The position numbers and the translations under genes are program-made. 12,136 bases of DNA, from contig JBKJPW010000185.1 of NCBI GenBank assembly GCA_046594225.1, positions 1 to 12,136 of the forward strand, read 5' to 3'. This stretch comes from UBA4416 sp046594225. GTDB taxonomy: Bacteria; Bacteroidota; Bacteroidia; B-17B0; Aurantibacillaceae. The first letter of the stretch is position 1. Every line of letters starts with the position of its first letter. Below are positions 7,901 through 12,136 of this stretch, in pieces. The notes under the pieces were generated by a model that saw nothing but the letters and a program-made list of their open reading frames with translations, was not told the origin of the DNA and searched no databases.

Positions 7901-8039
7901 TATACCTTTTGCTTATAGTAAAGATATTAAGACATCGTTAGAAGCAAATAATAAGGCTGGCTTTTTTGATACTATCCGATTTACATTAAATTTGCATAAC
8001 ATTAACCCACGAAATTTGTTAACCAGTAGCTTTTTATAA
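4947..8039 (+). CDS. M1 family metallopeptidase with C-terminal outer-membrane beta-barrel-like domain
   Basis: The 1030-residue product starts at GTG 4947. An in-frame stop lies 10 codons upstream (TAA 4917-4919), no ATG precedes the signal peptide, and GTG yields a good one (KKR, then FVYLILSVIPFIGFS, cleavage near 28). Residues about 35-540 are an M1 (gluzincin) aminopeptidase unit. They show the substrate-binding GGGMEY (352-357, equivalent of GAMEN), zinc motif HEVGH (378-382) with third ligand Glu401 in 'DEGLNSF', and the catalytic Tyr478 in 'VYSKSA'. All key residues are present, so it should be active. After about 630 no ERAP1-like helical domain follows. Instead, residues about 640-1030 are rich in aromatic, alternating polar/nonpolar strands with Asn-rich turns, ending in 'IRFTLNLHNINP', as in outer-membrane barrels. 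It probably trims peptides at the outer membrane; substrates are unknown. It is followed by lpxH with a one-base overlap. Confidence 0.92.
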   Translation: MNLKSINCSVKKRFVYLILSVIPFIGFSQQNYFQQEVNYNIDVTLHDETHELSAFEKIEYINNSNKPLGILYFHLWANAYKNNETALAKQLLENGETEMYFAKETDLGYIDSLNFMVDGKTVKWEFDKEHVDICSLFLNTPLDPGDTIYITTPFHVKLPSAKISRLGHIDQAYAITQWYPKPAVFDRDGWHEMPYLNQGEFYSEFGSYDVKITLPKNYLLAATGDRIDEAEEEQWLLSKAEETKQLLAQKKYSKDNSFPTSSKEYKTIEFKQFRVHDFAWFADKRFHVLKGQVVLPHSGNKVDTWAFFTNNEIELWSKSIEYINDATQFYSQLNGDYPYHHVTAIDGTISAGGGMEYPNITIIGESGTDFTLETTIMHEVGHNWFYGILGSNERDYPFMDEGLNSFYEMRYIKTKYPTKTLASVLGRDSTFSFFGLNKFKHKAEYEFAYLLAARKNTDQPIATNSKDFTNYNYGGIVYSKSALIFDYLMNYLGKEKFDEAMQFYFEQWKFKHPTPDDLIKTLQYHLNADLHWFIEELIMTNKKIEYKMVSYKKLVDNSHAILVKNNSNVLGPVSVSGLKDGKLVGTVWYNGFVGKRVVEFPPADVDVFKIDYDEFMPDLKRKNNNIRTHGIFRKTDPVKFTFLGKLDNPNYTQINYLPIFGYNQYNQFMLGCAFYNYSFLQRKAEVTIAPMYAFGSKTPVGYADVTKFFTQNNNLFQQITFNAKAKSFAYNYVNTSAFNEANNTTINSFNLNYYKFSVALDFEIKKRLARSKITQHIGYTNTNLFVDNETYKIDKVDSSLSTIGLQNKVTIINNFYYTLVNNRVINPFDVAFNFQHNDQFGKASATFNYAVTFKNKNTLDFRLFAGAFLYKANNLREDYRFRMSGFNGAQDYLFDYNYAGRNEIYGVPAAQMIEKDGAFKIWTPLGQTSKWIVALNIKSPKVGKLPLKLYADIGTSEFNESLYKDKFLYNVGIDICLWKNIFDIYIPFAYSKDIKTSLEANNKAGFFDTIRFTLNLHNINPRNLLTSSFL

Positions 8040-8791
8040 TGCAGTCAGGAAAAAAGATATATTTTGCTTCCGATTTTCACTTAGGTGTTCCTACCTTTGA
8101 GTTAAGCTTAGCTCGCGAAAAAAAAATAGTACGTTGGTTAGATTCTATTAAACATGATGCTGAAGAGATCTATTTAGTAGGAGACATTTTTGATTTTTGG
8201 TGGGAATATAAATACACTATTCCAAAAGGACAAACTCGCTTACTAGGCAAAATTGCTGAATTAACAGATAGTGGAATTCTTGTTCATTTTTTTACTGGCA
8301 ATCACGATTTGTGGATGAAAGATTATTTTATTCAGGAGTTGGGAGTAACAGTTAATCACGAACCAATTAAAAAAACATACAATCATAAATCATTCTTAAT
8401 TGGTCACGGTGACGGTTTAGGACCTGGAGATGGTTGGTACAAATTTTTGAAGAAATGCTTTAAAAACCCTTTTTTAATATGGTGCTTCAACACATTGCAT
8501 CCAAATTTCGGATTTTGGATTGCTCGTCGTTCAAGCAAACGCAGTCGCATTGTTACTGGTGATTCTGATAAGAAATTTTTAGGGGATGATAACGAATGGT
8601 TAATGACTTATTGTAAAGACGAATTAAAAAAAGAACACACTGATTATTTTATTTTCGGTCATCGCCACTTACCTTTAGATTTAAAGGCTTCTGAAACCTC
8701 TCGCTATATTAACCTTGGCGAATGGATTAACTATTGCTCCTATGCCGTATTTGATGGCAATAATCTTGAACTTAAAACATTCGAAGGCTAG
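8039..8791 (+). CDS. lpxH: UDP-2,3-diacylglucosamine diphosphatase
   Basis: LpxH cleaves UDP-2,3-diacylglucosamine to lipid X and UMP, the fourth step of lipid A synthesis, at the inner face of the cytoplasmic membrane. The 250-residue product shows the full calcineurin-like metallophosphoesterase set: DFHLG (Asp12, His14), GDIFDFW (Asp49, Asp52), GNHD (87-90), GHGD (122-125) and GHRH (207-210). The region between GHGD and GHRH (about 128-175) is aromatic and basic, as expected for the membrane-associated cap that holds the acyl chains. Length fits Bacteroidota LpxH, which is often annotated only as a metallophosphoesterase. The start ATG overlaps the upstream peptidase stop (TAATG), indicating translational coupling and one transcript. 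No second promoter was seen. YbbF-like relatives are possible, but the motif pattern favours LpxH. Confidence 0.9.
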   Translation: MQSGKKIYFASDFHLGVPTFELSLAREKKIVRWLDSIKHDAEEIYLVGDIFDFWWEYKYTIPKGQTRLLGKIAELTDSGILVHFFTGNHDLWMKDYFIQELGVTVNHEPIKKTYNHKSFLIGHGDGLGPGDGWYKFLKKCFKNPFLIWCFNTLHPNFGFWIARRSSKRSRIVTGDSDKKFLGDDNEWLMTYCKDELKKEHTDYFIFGHRHLPLDLKASETSRYINLGEWINYCSYAVFDGNNLELKTFEG

Positions 8792-8845
8792 AGACACTTC
8801 CTCTTCAAATAAGTTACAAAACGTTTATTCAATCTGTATTATTGG

Positions 8846-8866
8846 TAGCTGAGCTTGTCGAAGCTA
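8846..8866. repeat. REP-like hairpin element (copy 2), overlapping a stop codon
   Basis: TAGCTGAGCTTGTCGAAGCTA folds as TAGCT/AGCTA enclosing GA/TC, with an unpaired GA on the 3' side. This is the same architecture as the copy at 1112-1135. It sits in the 72-nt gap between the convergent lpxH and barrel genes. Its last three bases (8864-8866) are the minus-strand TAG stop of the barrel gene. No T-run follows on either strand, so it is not a classical terminator, though it may protect or attenuate both transcripts. Confidence 0.7.
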
Positions 8867-10030
8867 ATAAAAATCCTGAGTCTCAATTAAATCCTGCACT
8901 TCACTCGGAGTAACACGTTGATTTTTTTTCTCCTTGGCGGGAATTTGTTGATTACTTCCAGTATTAACATTATTACCAATATCTGTTGAATTTAAATCTA
9001 AAGCATTATACATATTGTAATTATTAAAAGTCGATTTTACCTTGCCAAATTTAAATACCAATCCAAAATTCATAAATACAGAGCCCGCAATTTTCTCTGA
9101 ATAAAAAGAATTTAATTGATTGTTATTTCTTCTGTTATAACTTTCAGAAAACAGTTTAATACTATTTTGAGTTGTTAACCCTCCGCTTACATAGAAACTA
9201 AAAAATCGACTAGGCAAAACATCTATTCGCGTTCCACCTAAAAACTCATATCGTCCAAAATTCAAACTTTTATCATTATTTAAATAGTAAAGAGAATCGC
9301 TATTAGCAATTGAATACACCCCGCCTTGAGGCTTTGTATATAAGCTTGTTTTCACATATTTACCTATTGGAACGTTAAAACTTATGCCTCTTGGAAATTG
9401 CACACTAAAGTTTACCCCATCTAACTTCCCTACCCTAATTCCAATATATGGTAAATTAAATCTGTTACCATAAATAAACGAGCGAGCATAGCCTAATCGA
9501 AAACTAAAATATTTATTAACCGTAAAATTATATATCAAAGCTGAAGCAATACGAGATCTTTTTGTGTAGCTATATCCATTATCTTGAGTCATAAATGGGG
9601 AAAATTCTGCATATAAAATGCTTCGTCTTCCCATATTATAAATTGCTCTCACGCCTAACGACGTTCTGCTTAAATGATGATCTTTGGCGATTCCAGAAAA
9701 CTTAGGTGTTATCGACAAGTAACTACCTGTTAGCAACAAATGAAAATTAGAAATAACTGAACTATCTCTATTGTAATAGTCTTTCGTAAACAAAGGAACA
9801 TTGAATCCAAATACAAACTGATTAACCTGATACGACTTTAATTTTTTTCCAACAAAATTTATATCACTCAAATCACGTTTTCCGGCACTATAAAAATCAG
9901 TATAAACTAAGGTGTGAAAGTAATGTTTAGCTTGTTTTTTCACCATTAAGCTATCATCTTTAAATGCTAAAAGCTTTGTGTAAAAAAACACAAAGCCAAT
10001 CAACAAATATAAAATCTTTGCGTAGCGCAT
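8864..10030 (-). CDS. Outer-membrane beta-barrel protein of the ECF sigma operon, with polar C-terminal tail
   Basis: The 388-residue product has a signal peptide (MRYAKILYLLIGFVFFYTKLLA, cleavage near 22). Residues about 35-328 are a series of amphipathic strands separated by short turns, for example 'FHLLLTGSYLSITP', 'SILYAEFSPFMTQD' and 'FFSFYVSGGLT'. The series closes with 'VFMNFGLVFKF', as expected of an outer-membrane barrel. It resembles the DUF6268-type barrels of Bacteroidota, but that label is tentative. Unusually, about 58 further residues follow the last strand (331-388), polar and Asn/Lys/Glu-rich, ending in 'TPSEVQDLIETQDFY'. The ATG overlaps the upstream stop by one base, so the gene is translated last in the sigma operon. 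It may be the monitored outer-membrane component or a main target. The stop codon lies within a REP-like repeat. Confidence 0.82.
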   Translation of the reverse strand: MRYAKILYLLIGFVFFYTKLLAFKDDSLMVKKQAKHYFHTLVYTDFYSAGKRDLSDINFVGKKLKSYQVNQFVFGFNVPLFTKDYYNRDSSVISNFHLLLTGSYLSITPKFSGIAKDHHLSRTSLGVRAIYNMGRRSILYAEFSPFMTQDNGYSYTKRSRIASALIYNFTVNKYFSFRLGYARSFIYGNRFNLPYIGIRVGKLDGVNFSVQFPRGISFNVPIGKYVKTSLYTKPQGGVYSIANSDSLYYLNNDKSLNFGRYEFLGGTRIDVLPSRFFSFYVSGGLTTQNSIKLFSESYNRRNNNQLNSFYSEKIAGSVFMNFGLVFKFGKVKSTFNNYNMYNALDLNSTDIGNNVNTGSNQQIPAKEKKNQRVTPSEVQDLIETQDFY

Positions 10031-10473
10031 TATTCGGAAGAGTTACCTTTTATGTTTTTAATTAATTCTTTTTTGAAATCTTCTTCGGCTCGTTTTATAA
10101 GAGCTATTTTTTTGATAGGTAATACTTTTTTAAATTTTTCATAATACTCTTTCGATAACTCATATTCTTTTTGTTTAACTAGTAATTCTGCTATTAAATA
10201 TGCCTCTGCTTCTTTATCTGAAAGTGTATTAAAATCAACGTCCTTAACAAACTGTTGGCGAAACGATTTTTTTATATTGTCCGCTTTATCGTTATATTCA
10301 TTATACAAAGGCCAAAACATCTGATTTTCCTGTGTTGTTAAACTAACTTTTGAACTAATAAACGAAACGCGCAGAGCTTCAATTTTATCTCGTTTCGTTC
10401 CAGGCTGTGCCATTGCTGAAAGTGCAAAAATGCAAAATAGACATATGTATATATATTTATTTACCTGTTTCAT
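10030..10473 (-). CDS. Small periplasmic Spy/CpxP-like protein ('sensor of ECF-type sigma factor' type)
   Basis: The 147-residue product has a signal peptide (MKQVNKYIYICLFCIFALSAMA, cleavage near Ala22-Gln23). The remainder is almost wholly helical and charged. 'KVSLTTQENQMFWPLYNEY' (42-60) recalls the LTxxQ signature of Spy/CpxP chaperones and the related metal-sensing periplasmic proteins. A long Lys/Glu-rich helix follows, with 'KKVLPIKKIALIKRAEEDFKKELI' typical of the Bacteroidota family often annotated as sensor of ECF-type sigma factor. It should sit in the periplasm and pass a signal to the neighbouring membrane protein, or act as a chaperone; the sequence does not decide. It overlaps both neighbours by one base (TAATG at each end), fixing its place in the operon and its start. 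Confidence 0.8.
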   Translation of the reverse strand: MKQVNKYIYICLFCIFALSAMAQPGTKRDKIEALRVSFISSKVSLTTQENQMFWPLYNEYNDKADNIKKSFRQQFVKDVDFNTLSDKEAEAYLIAELLVKQKEYELSKEYYEKFKKVLPIKKIALIKRAEEDFKKELIKNIKGNSSE

Positions 10474-11297
10474 TATAATTCATCTACTAAATCATCTTCG
10501 CTAATACTATCCATGTTTAATTTATCAGGCGAAGTAGCTGTTTTTTCTGATTTTGAATTTAATTGTTCGTTTAATTTTTTAACATCAACCAAATCCATTA
10601 ATTGATCTTCATCAAAATTAGAAATCACTTTATTGTTATTTAATATTTCTTGTCTTTCCAAACAGGCTAAAGTTTTACAATCACCCATTTCCAAGGGCTT
10701 TTCAGAAGATTTATAGAAAAAAAGTGATAACGAAACTATGAATACGATTCCAAAAGCAAAAGCCATTTTTTTGCCAAATATAAAATCAAGTATTAAATCT
10801 AAAACAGAGACTTTAGTTTCTTTTGCTGAATAAATTTTATCTTTTACGCGCTCTGCAATACTTTCAAAATAAGAGTCAGAAGCAAAGAATGGATTTACTT
10901 TATCAATCGCATATAATCTTTCGTAAGCTTTTAGCTCTTCGGCTAATTCTATTTTGTAATTAACTATTGATTGTAAATGATTGATGTAATCTGAATCTAA
11001 ATCAGAAGGAACAAAAGCCTTAACGCTCTGTAATTTAGAGTAAGCTGAAAGTTCTACTTTAATTTCTAATACTTTTTCTAATGTAACGAAATAATCAGCA
11101 GGAGTTGTAAATAGATTATTTTTTGGAATGGAAGACAGGATCGGGAATTCATTTAATTCTTCCTGCGACTCTATTTTTTTTCTCAATTTATCTTCAAACG
11201 ACTCGAAATAATCTGATGGCAAACCAAAAGAATTCTTATCGTTATTATCTAACGGCAAGTTTGGTTCATCATTTAAATTATAGTCGTTGTTTTCCAT
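10473..11297 (-). CDS. Single-pass membrane protein, predicted anti-sigma factor with four-fold repeat
   Basis: The 274-residue product has no signal peptide. One membrane segment lies at about 178-195 (MAFAFGIVFIVSLSLFFY), preceded by Lys-Lys, which predicts an N-terminal half in the cytoplasm and about 78 residues outside. The cytoplasmic half contains four copies of a motif of the form F..P/S-x-YF-x-S/T-LE/IA-x-x-(I/V)-x-x-KI, beginning at about 24, 63, 95 and 137. The third copy is the most degenerate. The outer part has Cys207 and Cys212 (CKTLAC) and two acidic 'DEDQLMDL / SEDDLVDEL' motifs near 228-236 and 266-274. No classical zinc-binding anti-sigma domain (HxxxCxxC) is visible. Position directly after the ECF sigma gene (33-nt gap) and topology make an anti-sigma role likely, but this is inference. 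It is coupled to the next gene by TAATG. Confidence 0.72.
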   Translation of the reverse strand: MENNDYNLNDEPNLPLDNNDKNSFGLPSDYFESFEDKLRKKIESQEELNEFPILSSIPKNNLFTTPADYFVTLEKVLEIKVELSAYSKLQSVKAFVPSDLDSDYINHLQSIVNYKIELAEELKAYERLYAIDKVNPFFASDSYFESIAERVKDKIYSAKETKVSVLDLILDFIFGKKMAFAFGIVFIVSLSLFFYKSSEKPLEMGDCKTLACLERQEILNNNKVISNFDEDQLMDLVDVKKLNEQLNSKSEKTATSPDKLNMDSISEDDLVDEL

Positions 11298-11330
11298 TTG
11301 GTGTATTTGACAGTGCTTTTCTAAAAAGGT

Positions 11331-11879
11331 TTAATTGGTTACTAAAAATTCTTCTATTTTCTTGGCTGCAATATGATAAGAGGCTTTTAAAGCTCCTACT
11401 GATGTTTCTAACACGTCTGACATCTGTTCGTAAGGCATTTCTTCATAATAGCGCATGTTAAACACGATGCGTTGTTTTTCTGGCAAGGTTAAGATAGCTT
11501 GTTGTAATTTTAATTGAATTTCATCTCCACTAAAAAATGTATCACTTTCTAATGATTTAGACAACTGGTATTCAATAGGATGAATAGAAGTTGTATTGGC
11601 TCGGGCTTTTTGTTTTAAAAAGGTAAGAGATTCATTGGTTGCAATGCGATATAACCAAGTAAACAGCTGCGATTCTTCTTTAAAACCAGCTAGTCCTTTC
11701 CAAACTTTAATAAATGTATTTTGTAGCACATCATCCGTATCATCATGACTAATTACAATCTTACGGATATGCCAATACAGTTTTTGTTGATATTTTTGAA
11801 TAAGATGATGCAGCGCCATGTTTCGAGACGATTCATCTCTAAATAAGGCTAATATTTCTTCGTCTGAGTAATGCGGCAT
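11331..11879 (-). CDS. ECF-type (sigma-70 family) RNA polymerase sigma factor
   Basis: The 182-residue product has both ECF domains. Sigma-2 (about 24-92) carries the core-binding and -10-recognition stretch 'DDTDDVLQNTFIKVWKGL' (46-63) and 'FTWLYRIATN' (73-82). Sigma-4 (about 122-179) contains 'LPEKQRIVFNMRYYEEMPYE', followed by the helix-turn-helix 'MSDVLETSVGALKASYHIAAKKI' (153-175). A linker of about 30 residues separates them. Length is normal for the family and no extra domain is present. It would redirect RNA polymerase to envelope-related genes once released by its partner. The gene heads the four-gene operon and lies just downstream of an rrn terminator. ATG 11879 gives the expected N-terminus. 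The ECF subgroup could not be assigned by eye, and no clear ECF-type self-promoter was found. Confidence 0.95.
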   Translation of the reverse strand: MPHYSDEEILALFRDESSRNMALHHLIQKYQQKLYWHIRKIVISHDDTDDVLQNTFIKVWKGLAGFKEESQLFTWLYRIATNESLTFLKQKARANTTSIHPIEYQLSKSLESDTFFSGDEIQLKLQQAILTLPEKQRIVFNMRYYEEMPYEQMSDVLETSVGALKASYHIAAKKIEEFLVTN

Positions 11880-11922
11880 GGTTTGTTGGACTTCAAGGTA
11901 CTCAAAAGGTTTAATGCGCTAT

Positions 11923-11951
11923 CAAAATATTTTTCAAATTTCTTACAGCAA
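11923..11951 (-). promoter_or_regulatory. Weak candidate promoter of the ECF sigma operon
   Basis: On the minus strand TTG (11951-11949), 18 nt, then ATATTTTG (11930-11923) approximates the housekeeping Bacteroidota pattern, with one-base deviations in box and spacing. The region lies between the rrn terminator and the sigma start codon, leaving about 40 nt of leader. Other phasings of the A/T-rich sequence are possible, so this is a weak call. Confidence 0.3.
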
Positions 11952-11976
11952 TTTTCACAATCACAAAAACTTATTT

Positions 11977-12015
11977 AAAACCAAAAAACCCCTACTAAAT
12001 TAATAGAAGGGGTTT
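11977..12015 (-). terminator. Rho-independent terminator of the rRNA operon
   Basis: A 12-bp stem with one mismatch pairs AAACCCCTTCTA (12015-12004) with TAGTAGGGGTTT (11997-11986) around a 6-nt loop. The T-run at 11988-11983 and a second TTTT at 11980-11977 follow on the minus strand. It lies just beyond the 5S 3' end and should end rrn transcription before the sigma operon. Confidence 0.88.
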
Positions 12016-12023
12016 AAGGAAAA

Positions 12024-12134
<111 letters not shown>

Positions 12135-12136
12135 AA

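Noticed and set aside
11123..11461. A 112-codon plus-strand frame across the sigma/anti-sigma junction
   Set aside because: It is antisense to two well-supported genes, and nothing in it resembles a protein family.

Overview
This is an AT-rich chromosomal window (roughly one third G+C by eye) from a member of the Bacteroidota, most likely Flavobacteriales or a close relative. The case rests on several things: a six-domain S1 protein of the Bacteroidota type; secreted and outer-membrane protein families typical of the phylum; start codons without Shine-Dalgarno sequences; several upstream regions matching the Bacteroidota promoter pattern TTTG, about 19 nt, then TAnnTTTG; and a 5S rRNA of matching type. 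No phage, IS, CRISPR or tRNA was seen, so this looks like resident chromosome.

Left part (1-3725). The window opens in the last 39 codons of a gene ending in a Gln/Pro-Arg low-complexity tail. A strong terminator follows, then a candidate promoter and a lone secreted MORN-like (YwqK-type) protein gene. This gene converges on rpsA (ribosomal protein S1, minus strand). The roughly 220 nt between their stop codons hold three hairpins: a terminator, a 9-bp inverted repeat and a REP-like element. The 290 nt at 121-410 hold only the terminator and promoter. rpsA and apaG diverge from a 235-nt region. It carries a promoter for each gene, a foldable rpsA leader and a perfect 9-bp palindrome over the apaG -7 box.

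Middle part (3726-8791). A DUF4369/TlpA-type thiol-disulfide lipoprotein is followed by a hairpin terminator made of a CCCCTCTC-type dispersed repeat. Next is a 1030-residue M1 metallopeptidase whose last ~390 residues look like an outer-membrane beta-barrel. Its stop codon overlaps the start of lpxH (lipid A synthesis) by one base, so two outer-envelope functions appear translationally coupled.

Right part (8864-12136, all minus strand). Transcribed from right to left are the 5S rRNA (end of an rrn operon lying beyond the right edge), its terminator, and a four-gene envelope-signalling operon. The operon encodes an ECF sigma factor, a single-pass membrane protein placed where an anti-sigma factor is expected, a small Spy/CpxP-like periplasmic protein, and an outer-membrane barrel protein. 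The last three genes overlap by one base each (TAATG). The membrane protein has a four-fold repeated YF-containing motif on its predicted cytoplasmic side and a CxxxxC pair on its predicted periplasmic side. This operon is the part of the window most likely to hold a poorly described system. A REP-like hairpin lies between it and lpxH and supplies the stop codon of the barrel gene.
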